DNA of 64,000 bases from Acestrorhynchus altus (lineage: Eukaryota; Chordata; Actinopteri; Characiformes; Acestrorhynchidae), in NCBI GenBank assembly GCA_034509495.1, contig CM067521.1, positions 26,154,166-26,218,165 of the forward strand, in the 5' to 3' direction. Made by a program: the position numbers and the translations under genes. Positions 1 to 11,800 of this stretch are shown here, piece after piece. How positions within the stretch are numbered: the stretch's first letter is position 1; every line of letters starts with the position of its first letter. Below the pieces are notes generated by a model that saw only the letters and a list, made by a program, of their open reading frames with translations, made no database searches and was not told where the DNA came from.

Positions 1-890
1 GAGTGCTGCTGATCATCCTTTCCCAGTTTTACTCTTGTATCTCTACAGTAGAGTCATGGTGCTGAAGCTACATTCCAGTAGAACATTGTGTATTGCTCAT
101 GTACAACAGCAGCATATATAGCATATATATTCTCACGTCACCTGGGTTTTCACCTTGTGTTGAACAGTGTAATGGATCAGCAGTGATTGTATAGCAATAA
201 CTACTGACTTCTTTCTCTGTGTACAGTTTAAGCAGCCTTTTATGATTATTAACTCACGTGTACTCACATGATAGACTGTATTTTCTATCAAAATAAGATC
301 ATATGCTTTCTTCCTATTAAAGATTACACAATATATAATAAAGGTTTCATCTGACTTGTATTTCTTTATGACATCTGTTTAAGCTTTATAACTCTGTTAT
401 ATTGGTGGGATGATTTAACATAATTTTATTCACCAGAAAATGAGAATCTTATTTATAGGAGACCAGATATTGTCATTTTTAAGTGATTCTAGTTTCCTCA
501 AATTTGTCATTTCAGATGTAAAAATAAAGGGTATTTAAATGTTTGTATCTTGTTTTTTGAGCAAAAAGTTATTCCTGCCTTCAATGTTTTGGACTAAACA
601 TGTTATATCTCAGAAATCCTGTTGGAAATTGATCAGCCACAATTCTGAAATTATTTGTAATAATTAGAATTACATGGATATTTATAATAATAAATTTGTC
701 AAGATATCTGACAGTGGTCCAATAAATAAATTTTTACTATTTTTATTATTTATGTATGTATCAGAATGATCCCTTCTCTGGACTTTTATTCTGAAATTTG
801 AACACTGTATGAGTAAAGAAAGAGAACAAACAGCCCCTTCTCCTTTTCCTGTATAACCCAAAATCTGGGTCAGTAATGTCATTAGCTCCA
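1..890. other. AT-rich intergenic sequence
   Basis: This AT-rich stretch lies 5' of the ccdc3 promoter. I see no long reading frame with coding character, no RNA gene and no recognisable transposon. The short open frames are interrupted and have no family resemblance. Confidence 0.5.
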
Positions 891-1055
891 CCCTTCTCTG
901 ATCAGTCAGAGTCTGTATGGAGGTTGAGTTTCAGCCCCGCCCCCTCTCTCTGATCAGTCAGAGTCTGTATGCAGGTTGATCATCAGCCCCGCCCCCTCTC
1001 TCTGATCAGTCAGAGTCTGTATGCAGGTTGATCATGTGCTTGTGGACAGAGCAGT
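891..1055. repeat. 52-bp tandem repeat, three copies
   Basis: The core TGATCAGTCAGAGTCTGTATG starts at 899, 951 and 1003, an exact 52-bp period. Each unit joins a GCCCCGCCCCCTCTCTC stretch to the near-palindrome CTCTGATCAGTCAGAG. The third unit runs into a dispersed repeat that recurs at 27897-28036. Confidence 0.85.
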
Positions 1056-1137
1056 AAACATGCACTGGAAGCTGCTTCGGTATTTAAACTGGGATTTAAT
1101 TCAGTTGGAAACCAGTGAATTTTAGCTGTTTTCTGGG
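1003..1137 (+). repeat. Dispersed repeat, copy 1 (second copy before ccdc3 exon 3)
   Basis: About 135 bp starting at TGATCAGTCAGAG and ending near CCAGTGAATTTT...GTTTTCTG match 27902-28036 with only a few substitutions. Both copies share GGACAGAGCAGTAAACATGC and GGTATTTAAACT. No terminal inverted repeats or coding potential are visible, so the class is unknown. Confidence 0.7.
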
Positions 1138-2875
1138 CTGAATTGATAGTTCATCACACCATGATGAGACTGTATGTAGTTATAGGGTTATATAGTAATA
1201 GGTATGTAGTGTGATATGATCTGTGTGTCGTGTCTGTATCTCACTCTTATCCTGAGTTATTAAGTCTAGAAAACAGCCTGTAAAATGTGGGTCTCAGGTT
1301 CTAAGAGTTAAGTCTCCGTTCTGTGTGAAGTTTACTTCAGCTGAGGGTACTTGAGTAGACCGACAGCTTTGGCCTTTTCTGAACGTACTAAACAGTAGGT
1401 CTTTTGGAATCCACTACTTTATATCTTCAGTTTTATCACTTTAACAGCCTGGCTAATTAAACACATTCCACCAGTATGTCCCACTGTAGGACCTAAACCA
1501 GCTTTAACTACGACACTGTTGATTCCCAAAGGCCTTGTATCTCTAATTGGGTCCCAAAAGAAGAGTCTCACACTTTCCTTAGTGACTGCTGCCATCTACT
1601 GACTGCAATTTGTGCTGCACAAAGCCCTTCCAAGGCATTTCACCAGCACTGCAAATTCCAACTACTGTACAAAATTCATGCCAGTGAAAGAGTGTGAAAA
1701 CCTGTGGTCAAGATGGCAGTGTTTTGGTTTTGTTGTTTTTTTTTCACCCACCTGAAGACAAAAACACCTGCTTCCTTCACCTCCTGGCCTCACTCGAGTT
1801 GAGCGAGAGAATGCTGGTGGCTCAGATAGCCTGCTCGCAGGCTCACCTGAGGGAGCACCATTACACCTGATACACCCGGCTCCCTGGCGGCAGGCTGCTA
1901 GAAGCCGGGGGACATGGAAGTATTGGAAGGGAGACAGCCATACCGTGGGACCAGACACGCTTCAGCGAGCCACCGTAGCTGGCTGGCCAGGAGAGAGAGG
2001 GGAGGGTGCGAGAGGTGTTGTGGAGGAAATGGGACACCGGAAGAATGCAAGAAAAAACGCCCAGCTGGAAAAAAAGCAGTCAGCATAGTCACCAGAGATG
2101 TGTGCTGTATTTTGAAAGCTGGTATGCTTGCCAACCAGCACCAGACCAGCGTAATCCAGTTTAGAAAAGCATGGAATCTCCTTTATAGGGCAGCATGTAC
2201 ATGATGGTCAGAATGTTGGAAAATGAGCTGTCACTGAACACATTCTTCCTGGCCAACGTGTGGGGCTCAGATGCGAGCAACGTGGGTCCGGTGGGTTCCA
2301 GGTTGGCTTGTAAAAGTTGTAACAGGGACCCAGCTGGGATTCCCAAATGGACCCTATCATTACAGCCTATCTTAATCCTACATGGATTACATCCAGGCCC
2401 CATGTGCAGTGTGCAACCCATCAGGTTACCCTAGTGGGCATCTTTATATGGGCCCAGCATGAAACCCAAGGACAAAACATTCTGGTACCCAGCTGGGCAC
2501 CACATACTGGCTCCACATGGACATATTATTTAGGCTGTATTTTCATTTTGAATTGTCTAAGATTTTTTTAAGTTGGCATTAAAAATTCCTGGCCTAAACC
2601 AAAAATGAGAAAACATAGTTGGCCTAAATGGAAACAAAGAGACTTTTGTTTATTTTATTGATTTTAAATCCTGTGAACACAGACAGGACCTTTCTTTCTG
2701 TTTCGATCATTATTTTGTATTCTGGGAATCAAACACATCTTTAATTTGTAATTTGACACTTGGTTAATTACAACACAAAACCCACCACTTTTCTGCATTT
2801 TTGGAAAAATCATTTGCATCTACATCTCCAGTATCTCCAAAGGATACTAAGGTCCACAGTCCTCCTGTACTACCT
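1138..2875. other. Intergenic sequence, no gene seen
   Basis: Mixed-composition DNA with only short unrelated open frames. At about 2260-2540 there are loosely repeated GTGGGTTCC / CCCAGCTGGG / CCCACATGG-type words, resembling the stronger minisatellite at 5340-5650. I find no gene. Confidence 0.4.
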
Positions 2876-3237
2876 TTTCAGTCTTGGAACCACAAACTTT
2901 GTATGGCAGTGTTTTGTAAAATACCTAGAAGGGCACTTTTACCAGTTAACATGGAATTGGCTATGGAATTGTAGATTCTACTGGTGTCCCACAAGGCTTT
3001 GTGCCTGGTCCCTATCTGTGCTGTAGTGATTTGGAGTTCTGTTCTTCTAACACCTAGGTTTCAACTTGTATTTTGCAAAGTCTTGCATTGATGGCAGCAT
3101 ATCACCTAAAGCTCAACCCTAGCAAGACTGAACTGATGTACACCAATGGAACTGAAGGTGAACTTGCCATGTGCTCTGTGGTTGCTCCAACTGCAGAAGC
3201 ACAAAGCCTTGGCTTGACTGTCACTATTGTAACAATG
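2876..3237 (+). pseudogene. L2-type LINE reverse-transcriptase relic
   Basis: Fragments of a non-LTR retrotransposon reverse transcriptase can be read on the plus strand. Near 2925-2955 the frame gives LEGHFYQLTW. At about 2977-3020 it gives STGVPQGFVPGPYLC, matching the GVPQGSVLGPLL box of L2-clade elements. From 3091 it gives HLKLNPSKTELM, the segment after the catalytic box. The YADD catalytic stretch between them is deleted, and stops and frameshifts are present. Family assignment rests on remembered L2 consensus features; the class is secure, the exact clade less so. Confidence 0.75.
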
Positions 3238-3244
3238 TCAAATT

Positions 3245-3405
3245 TGTAGTAATAGATGAACCCTTTTCAAAAAAAGTTTCTATGTAGAATGCTCTAAACC
3301 ACATCTTCCATCAATGTGAAGAACCCTTTAATGATCAAAAGAACTGTTTACTCAAGAAAATGGTTCCATACAGAATCATTTTCTTTACTGAAGAACCCTT
3401 ATTTT
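3245..3405. mobile_element. Possible MITE rich in GAACCC / GGTTC words
   Basis: The stretch has AGAACCCTTT, GAAGAACCC and TATTTTTAAG ends like a common small non-autonomous DNA transposon of fish. A similar element lies at 28454-28632. No clean target-site duplication was found. Confidence 0.3.
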
Positions 3406-3848
3406 TAAGTGCACACTACTACACCACTAAGGGGCAGTAAAATGCCTTGCAAAAGCTTTTTCTCATCCAGTTTCACTTTCCTTGCCAAAAGCCAACCATC
3501 ACAAGTTCAGGGTTGTAGATGCCGAACATGCATTAGTGCCATACCCCACTATGGGCTGTAAAGGCATTTTTTCCTGTTTATGAAAGAAAACACTGCCATC
3601 ATTTGAAAAGGACTGGGCTGCAGCAATGTCAGACCTCCAGCTGGAGGTCTCTCAGCAAAATTCAGTTCCATCTTAAATCTCATTCACAAATCTCAAATCT
3701 CATCCTGCTCAACAGGATCTTCTGAAGACATTGATTAGCTGATTGGATGTTGCAAATTAGTATAAAATATACTGAATGTGATCACCAACACATATACAGT
3801 CTAGACCAATAACTATCGTCTTGTTTTGAACTGATTTAGGAGGAGTGA

Positions 3849-4200
3849 TCACATGGTGGCGGTCTTCAGATAAGTGGGGAAAGCTGTCCGGATGAGGGAG
3901 GAGTTAGAGATATCGGGGGAGGGGACCTCATAGTGGGCGTAGAACCTGTTGAGAGCATCGCAGTGAGGGGTCCCTAGGGCATTGTGCATCTCTGGTGTTA
4001 TAGTCTGTGATGCAGTTAATGCCTTTCCACATACTCTGTGGATCCTGGGAGGAGAAATGTCCCTGAATCTTCTGTACATATGTGGCTTTGCTCCTCTTAA
4101 TTCCTGCAAGCAGTTCTCTTCTAGCCCTCCTGAGTTCCTGTGAATCACAAGACCTGAAGGTAGCATCCTTGGCTTCCAGCAGAGTTAACTTTAGTATCCA
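3849..4200 (-). pseudogene. Rex1-like LINE relic, endonuclease-RT linker
   Basis: Read on the minus strand from about 4195, the frame gives SQELRRARRELLAGIKRSK, then TYVQKIQGHFSSQDPQSMWK, then GINCITDYNTRD. This is the linker between the endonuclease and reverse-transcriptase domains of Rex1-like LINEs, where a WKGI...ITDY motif is typical. A frameshift near the 3' side moves the continuation (FYAHYEVPSPDISN) into another frame. It is a dead fragment with no flanking domains. Confidence 0.7.
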
Positions 4201-5339
4201 GGACTATGTAGACAACAATAACGTACACCGTCGTAAACTCGCTTCACAGTCAGATGTTCTACAGCCTCAGAGCAGCAGCTGTTCATCAGAACACAGTTTG
4301 TGAAACAAACTTTAAGAATAAAGATAAGAATGTCCATATATGTAATGCAAATAGAATGTATACACAGTAACTTACATTATACACGCATTACACATGTTTT
4401 ACTGCAAGTTCTGTGTTTATATACACTATAATAGAATGTTTGCATTACATTTACATCTGCACTGGGTGTAGAATTCGATATAGCTGTAGTGGGAGTTTAT
4501 ATGTTTAATATGAAAACAGTAGAATGGATTTGATGTGATTTATAATGGCTGTTTATGTAGAGTTGATATGTATTGTGTGTACATTTGGTATGTTTTTGTT
4601 TGTGGAAGTGTTATATGTAATGTCTCTGGTGGATTGCATTTAAGATTACAGTTCCCATGATGCCTGGCTACAGCTTCAGCCAATTGACACATGAAGCTGT
4701 CATTAGTATGTCTGTGTTGTTCCAGTTAAAGCAAGTGCACACCTGGGACACACCAACCTCCAAGCAAGTATTTTGGGGATTAATAGTGTAAGTATAATTT
4801 GGAAATTTCTGAATACAGCTGGGGGATATATTAGTCTACAAGATTACTTGTGCTTATTTGAAGAGGACTTGCAAGTTTCTATTCCTTTTTTTGTTTCAGT
4901 AAATAAGACTGGTGAGCTTTGGTCCAGAAGCTCCAGTGCTCCACTAAGAACATCATTTGCCAGTCAACCAATGACCGACCAGAATGAGCCCCAGCCAACA
5001 TGCTTCTATGGGACTCACATGGATGGAATGTGGGCTAGGTGGGTTCCAGGTGGGCTCCAGGTGGACATTGGGCTCTGAGTGGGTAACTTGTTACTAAGCA
5101 TTATTTAGCCGCAGTTGGGCTTCAGACATTCCCCAAACGGGGAAGCCCACCTTAATCTCCTGGGTCCCATCTAAGCCCCATGTGCAGTGTAAAACTCAGA
5201 AAGGGGTCATGTTAAACCCGTCCTAACCAGAGACCCTGAAGGACACTATGTATATAATGTTCACTTGGGAACCAGAGGTTTTGTTCTCAGGGTTCCATGT
5301 TGGGACCAGGGGGTTTAAACATTGTTTGGGCTAAGAAAC
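4201..5339. other. Sequence upstream of ccdc3, no gene seen
   Basis: AT-rich to about 4760, then mixed composition with scattered CCCACCT/GGTGGG words that anticipate the minisatellite. No coding frame with recognisable homology. Confidence 0.4.
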
Positions 5340-5655
5340 AATGTGCCACATGGAGCCCACCTAGGACCAACCTAAACCCCACCAGGAACCCACCTAAACC
5401 CCACCAGGAACCCACCTAGAGCCCACCTGGATCCCAACTGGAACCCATCTGGAGCACACATGGAGCCCACCTAGAGCCCACCTGGGACCCATGTGAAGCC
5501 CACCTAGAGCACACATGGAGCCAACCTGGGGCCCACGTGAAGCCCACCTGGATCCCACGTAGAACCCCCCTGGAGCACTCATGGGTCCCACCTGGAGGCC
5601 ATCTGGAGTCCACCAGAGCCCACCTGGATTCCACCTGGAACCCACCTCAGCAGGC
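5340..5655. repeat. Degenerate CCCACCTGGA-type minisatellite
   Basis: Repeated variants of AGCCCACCTGGA, AACCCACCTAGA and CCCATGTGAAGCC run for about 300 bp. The unit is about 15 bp with longer higher-order periods. Every frame on both strands stays open here because of the repeat, which creates false ORFs. The array ends about 160 bp before the ccdc3 start codon. Confidence 0.8.
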
Positions 5656-5689
5656 TGTTTGTGCGTGTGCGTAATGCGCATTAGAGATC

Positions 5690-5813
5690 CTTACGGATTC
5701 TCCAGCTGGTCAGTCCATTTCACACGCCCCGCCTCCTCTGGACGGGGCGGGGCCAGGCGGGCTGGGAGGCTGCGGGTCTGCGGATGCTGCTCTCGGTCCC
5801 TGATCCCGGGACA
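5690..5813 (+). promoter_or_regulatory. CpG-rich, GC-box promoter of ccdc3
   Basis: Sequence abruptly becomes GC- and CpG-rich from about 5700 through the end of exon 1. An inverted GC box (CACGCCCCGCC) lies near 5723-5733 and a direct one (GACGGGGCGGGGCC) near 5741-5754. No TATA box is evident at a sensible distance, consistent with a CpG-island promoter. The transcription start is inferred to lie between about 5755 and 5800. Confidence 0.55.
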
Positions 5814-6175
5814 ATGTCCTCCCGCGCGCTCCCGGCGCTGCTGCTGGTGCTGCTGAGCGGACCGTGGCGCGCGCGCGCCTCCTCCGGCTGTCAGCTCGCG
5901 CAGGACTGGCGTCCGCAGAGCGAAGCGTGCCGCGCGGAGCTGGCCGAGATCATCGTGTTCGCGCGCGTGCTGGCCGTGCACCCGGAGCGCAGCTCCCTGC
6001 CGTGGCAGCAGGACGGGCTGTTCTTCTCCGCCGAGGTGGAGCTGCTGTGCGACCAGGCGTGGGGCAGCATGCTGGAGCTGCCCGTCGGCTCGCGCTTCAA
6101 CATCACCGGCCTCGGTTACTTCCCCTGCTTCTCCTACAGCGCGCTGGAGAACAACAACTACTACTTCTTCCTCCG
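5814..6175 (+). CDS. ccdc3: ccdc3 coding exon 1
   Basis: This exon encodes residues 1-120 and two bases of Arg121. I chose the ATG at 5814 because it has A at -3 and opens directly into the hydrophobic signal peptide. An in-frame ATG at 5784 would add ten residues with a weaker context (C at -3). Signal cleavage is likely near SSG|CQL. Cysteines at 26, 39, 79 and 105 are good candidates for disulfides in a secreted protein. The exon ends CTCCG|GTGAGC; retaining the intron would give a stop at once (CGG TGA). Confidence 0.93.
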
Positions 6176-8843
6176 GTGAGCACCAGGGTGGAGATGGGAG
6201 AAGAGCTGCCAGTAGAATAGGACTGTGTGCAGCACATAAACAGACCGAGCTTACTGTCACCATGTCTAATGTCTAATTTAGTTGAGGATGAGGTGGAGAG
6301 TTTAGGATGAATTGGAGAGTTGGGGTTGAGGTGAGAATTTAGGATGAAGGGGTGAGTTGGGGATGAAGTGGAGAGTTGGGGATGAGGTGGGGAGTTGAGG
6401 GTGAGGTGGAGAGTTGAGAATGAGGTGGAGAGTTGGTGATGAGGTGGAGAGTTGAGGATGAGATGGAGAATTGAGGATGAGGTAGGGAGTTGAGGATGAG
6501 GTGGGGAGTTGAGGATGAGGTGGAGAGTTGGTGATAAGGTGGGGAGTTGAGGATGAGGGGGAGATGGAGAATTGAGGATGAGGTAGGGAGTTGAGGATGA
6601 GGTTGGATGCTGATCATCCAACATCGTTACCACATTAATTTATGCTCTTACTGTTAAAAGCAGTCAAATCCAGAATCTAATATAAAGGCTTCCCTGGACA
6701 GTAGACACAAAACCAGGATCAGTTCTTTAATACCTTTGATTTCAGATGGAATAGCGAATGAGCAGGTGTCCCAGTTTGTTTGTCCATATAGTGTACACAC
6801 CTAGAACGAACCAGAACAACAGCATTGCAGTCACCTTTTGCAGTTGGTAGATGTCCTTTAGGTGCAGCTGTTTTTTATGATGAATGTATATTCATTGTAA
6901 AATATTGCCTTTTACTGTATGTGTGTATGTATAAGATCAGTGCTTTAGTTTTATGTGTTTTGTGTCTACAACCTTTTACACAGAAGAATAGTCTAAGTAA
7001 TGTCCAGTTCAGAAATGTCCAGTTCAGAAATGTGCACATTTGCATGCAAATACAAAATGGAAGTGTATTGCAAAGGCATTCTTCATTCATGGCTGCAGCT
7101 TCTATCCAGTCTATTCTTTACTGCATGCCACTGTATTAATTGGCTATAAGTGGCACAGGAGACACTGTCCCTTAAAAACAATATAGTCTTCTCCTTGCTG
7201 CCATACTGTGAAATGCTGCCTTAGAGGGAGCTGGCTTGTTTTCATGACAGACCCACATTTACAGCCCTGATCTACTGGTAATTTAATTGGTTATTCTCTG
7301 AACTAGTTGCATTTGTTCTGCCTCAGAGGTAGAACTGCCTTCAGAACCTTGCTGAGTGGGGTTTTCTCCTCTCTGTCCACTCTACCAGCTCCTCTGATCA
7401 CACAGGAGCTCTTTGTGGTTCTATAATTCCAGACTGTAGTTCATCTGTTTCTCTGCAGACTTTATTCTCCTCCAACTGGATGCTGCCCACAGGACGCTGC
7501 CCACAGGACGCTGTCGGCTGGACGTTTCTGGTTGGTGGACTGTTCTCTGTCCAGCAGTGACACTGAGGGGTTTAAACACTCCAGCAGCACTGCTGCGTCT
7601 GATCCACTCGTACCAGCAACACACACTAACACACCACCACCACCATGTCAGTGTGACTGCAGTGCTGAGAATGACCCACCACCCACATAATATCTGCTCT
7701 GTGGTGGTCCTGTGGGGTCCTGATCATTGAAGATCAGGGTGAAAGGAGGAGAATAAAGTCTGCAGAGAAACAGATGATCTACAGTCTGAATTATAGAACC
7801 ACAAAGAGCTCCTGTGTGATCAGAGGAGCTGATAGAGTGGACAGAGAGAGGAGAAAACCCCACTCAGCAAGGTTCTGAAGGCAGTTCTACCTCTGAGGCA
7901 GAACAAATGCAACTAGTTCAGAGAATAACCAATTAAATTACCAGTAGATCAGGGCTGTAAATGTGGGTCTGTCATGAAAACAAGCCAGCTCCCTCTAAGG
8001 CAGCATTTCACAGTATGGCAGCAAGGAGAAGACTATATTGTTTTTAAGGGACAGTGTCTCCTGTGCCACTTATAGCCAATTAATGCAGTGGCATGCAGTA
8101 AAGAATAGACTGGATAGATGCTGCAGCCATGAATGAAGAATGCCTTTGCAAAGGAATGGGCTTCTTCAGTGTTTACGAAAGAACAAACGATCAAATCAAA
8201 TCAAAATTTATTCATATAGCTCTTTTTATAACTGATGTCACAAAGCAGCTTTACAGAAATGAACAATGAAAAACGTGAACACATGAAACAAAGGATAAAG
8301 ATATAAACCCCACAAAGTATCTGTGTTGTAAAACTCAAAGTTGGTTTTGTGGTGAGTAATCATCAATCTGATTTCTCTGAGTGTGTTTGTTGGTCATAGA
8401 TGAGTGACAGAAACTAGAGGGAGCTTGCGACACGGTAACCATGCTGAACACCTTCTTGGAGCAATGATCTGGCAGTGACCTGAGAAGAACTTATAGAGCT
8501 TAAATCCTCACAAATCATACAATAATCACTTTTGATTTGAACTAATATATAAACAGCATGTTCTGGACATGACTTGGGCTTTAGGCATGATTAAACACTC
8601 TGCCATTTTGGACTGGAAGCCCCTCAGACCTCAGATGGTGAGAAGTTGTATAGTGTTCCTCCTCTGCAAGTGAAAATATTGTAATAGTCATAAACGTTGG
8701 ACAGTGGTAACGTCAGACTTCATTAGCTGCATTTGGCCTGAGCGACTCTTTGTTTCTATGTTTGGAGAAAGACTGAGGTCCAACTGGCAGAGGAACTGAC
8801 AGCAGATCACACAGCTAACCTGAACCAGCTGTGTGACAGTATG

Positions 8844-8893
<50 letters not shown>

Positions 8894-11800
8894 CTGCATG
8901 AGAAGCATAAGTGCAGGGCCTGCAGTAATGAATGGAAGAGAGGTTAGTGGGGGAGAGATAGAGACTTGGAGACACAGAGAGAGAGAATTTGAGACAGGAG
9001 AAAAATTGATGAGGAAGAGAGAGAGAGGTGGGAAAGGGAAAGGTCAATGAGACAGAGAGAAAAGAGAATGGGTGGAATAGAGACAGAAAGATGGAGAGAG
9101 TGGGGTGGGGGTAGGAGAGAGAGAGAGAAAGAGAGAGAGAGAGAAGGAAACTGAGGTGGGGAAAAGAGCGAGTGGAGAAATAGGAGAGATAGAGAGAAGG
9201 TAAGAGAGTGAAGAAGAGGAAGAGGGAGGAAAGAGAAAAGAGAGAAAGAAACAGAGAAAGGAAACCATGGGGAAAGAGAGAGAAAGAAATGGAGACAGAA
9301 GGTAAGATGAGAGAGAGAGAGAAACAGAGAGACAGACTCTGCAGACTCTGTAAGTGACTGTTGTATATGAGACAGAAAGATGAAGATTCAGTTAAAAAAC
9401 AAAAAAACACACATTCTTCATTTTGGTTTGTCCTCACAGCTTCAGCAGGACGGTTCACACAGGCCTGCTGGACGTGGTTCATGTTTTGATGGTGAAACCT
9501 TGTGTCTCTTGAAAACCAGACTGTTTGACTTGTGTTCTCTGTCTCACCCCCACGGCTCAATCAATTACAGCCAGAAGTGTTCTCCTCCCCTGTGTAACAC
9601 TGCTTACCTCCTCACTGTTTACTGTGGCAGAGCGCAGCACACTGCTTATGAGGAACCACATTAGATACTGCTGCTCGTCCAGCACTGAAGCATAATGCAG
9701 TCCAAAACGCACATTCAGTGGATGAGCGTAAAAAATGATTGTGCTCTCAGAAAAAGCACTCCTAAAAGTGTTGATTCTGCTTTTGTTGGAGTCTTTACTG
9801 TCCAGACAGGGATTTCTACTAGATTCTGGAGCACTGCTGTGAGGATTTGATTGCATTTAGCAAAAAAGATGTTCCGAAATGTCCAGCCAACAGCGTCCTG
9901 TGAGCACTGATGAAGGACTAGAGGATGACCAACACAAACTTTGCATCTACAAGGTGGAGACACTCGGTAGGAGTGTCTACTAGAGTGGACAGTGTTTAAA
10001 CACTCCAGCAGCACTGCTGTGTCTGATCCACTCGTAGCAGCACAACACACACTAACACACCACCACCATGTCAGTGTGACTGCAGTGCTGAGAATGACCC
10101 ACCACCCACATCATATCTGCTCTGTGGTGGTCCTGTGGGGTCCTGAGCTACTACAAAGGGCATTCAGTGGATCTGAAAAAAGGAAAATGAGTGTAGAAAC
10201 AGTGTTATAATTGTATGGCTGAAGGTGTAAGTTTGAGCAGTGCTATATACAACTCATTTAATCAATTTTTAAGTTATACAGTATGTTGTGCTGAAAAAGC
10301 TTCTCGTGCTGTCAGAGAGCCGTTTGTCAGAAAATGCTGATCCCTTGTTAAGCATACCTTTAGTAGGGAAAAAAGAACAGCTATGCATGTCAAGACATCA
10401 TGAACTTTACAACTTTGAGCTTTTGTAGAAGCCAAGTTATCCAGCCATTAAAGGAATGTTGAAGTGCTTTCCAAGTACACCACCCCATATGACTGTTCTT
10501 CACCATCACTGCAAAACATACTGTAGTACATTCATAGACTTTAAACCAGGTCACCACGGCAGGAAGCACAGTCATCAGAGCAAAGTTACAGACTAAGTGA
10601 AGAGGTCTGATTGGTTTCCCAATCATCTGAAGTTACAGAAATTTAGCAATCATGTATATCCAGTGTACATAAACTACTATTGCTGGAGTTGAATTTCTTC
10701 TACACTGAACACCTGTTACCACAGTGAACCAGGCTGTGAAAGCATGTACTTTAGTTTGGCCTCCCTGCTTGATCTTGAGAACATTCCTCCTTGCACATCT
10801 CCCAGAAAAATCTAATATGTCTACTAATATAAACTATAGACTAATGTGGTCTTTTTCTGGTGTTAGATGCAGTACTACATTACCTGTAGGTCCTGTGATA
10901 ACATTTGCAATTTGGTCTTGGCCAGAACGTGCTACAACAGCCTGATCTGGCCATTTTGACAGGACCACCACAGAGCAGCTACTATGTGGGTGGTGGGTCA
11001 TTCTCAGTGGAATTAATAAAATTGACTGTGAGTGTAGAAATAAGTGATAATAATCACTTATTTATAATGATAATAAGTCATCATAATGTTATGGCTGATA
11101 ATTGTATGTCCTAATGGATCATAAGAGGGCGAAAATCAAGACCAGCAGTCATGTAGAGCAGGAGAGTAACAGATTGTGTCAGGTTAGGGAACAGTTTGGA
11201 ACCTCCACATGGTAAGTGGGAACCAAACGCTAAAGAACCGCTGGCTCTGCCTGCCAACAAACCTGGTCACTGCGCCTGGTCCCAGGCTTTATGAGCAAAA
11301 CAGGCTCACCAAACTTGACCCAAGACCCTGTTTCTGTGTGCAGAGAGACGAAGTGCATTTGCAGGGCTCCCCTCAGCATTACACTAAAACCGTGTGTGTA
11401 GAGAAATGAGCTTGTGCAGACAGGTTTATGCTGAGCCTCATCCAACCTGTTGTCCTCATCTTTTTCATCACCCTGTTGATAACTAACACTGAACTGGCTT
11501 TAAACCTTCTTCAAAGGCATTCCAGGCCACTGCACCTCCAGCAGTCCCATACGCACATCTGGGCCAAGCAAAACAGCCATGCTGCTGAGGTTAACACAAA
11601 GGAGGTTGGTGTTGTAAGAGGACTGTAATGACAACTGCTCCAGTGCCTTCATTGAGCCAAATCTGGTCTAATGGAGTAATTTTTTTCACTGGCGTGTTGT
11701 GCAGAATAAAGTAGTAGTGAAACTTCTCCAAAACATCTTGCTAACTGAGAGAACTTGCTTTATGAAATACATCAGGGTCTCCTTTATCTCAGATCTTTAT

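Noticed and set aside
5784..5813. Upstream in-frame ATG giving ten more residues to ccdc3
   Set aside because: Its context is weaker and it would place polar residues before the signal peptide. The ATG at 5814 fits better, though the alternative is not excluded.
5691..6263. A 190-codon frame on the minus strand over ccdc3 exon 1
   Set aside because: It is the shadow of the GC-rich exon 1. The plus strand gives the recognisable CCDC3 protein with correct splicing.
6103..6633. Proline/serine-rich 176-codon minus-strand frame
   Set aside because: Product of the purine-rich minisatellite in intron 1.
8688..9560. A 290-codon serine/leucine/phenylalanine-rich frame on the minus strand
   Set aside because: Driven by the GA-rich and TG microsatellites in intron 1.
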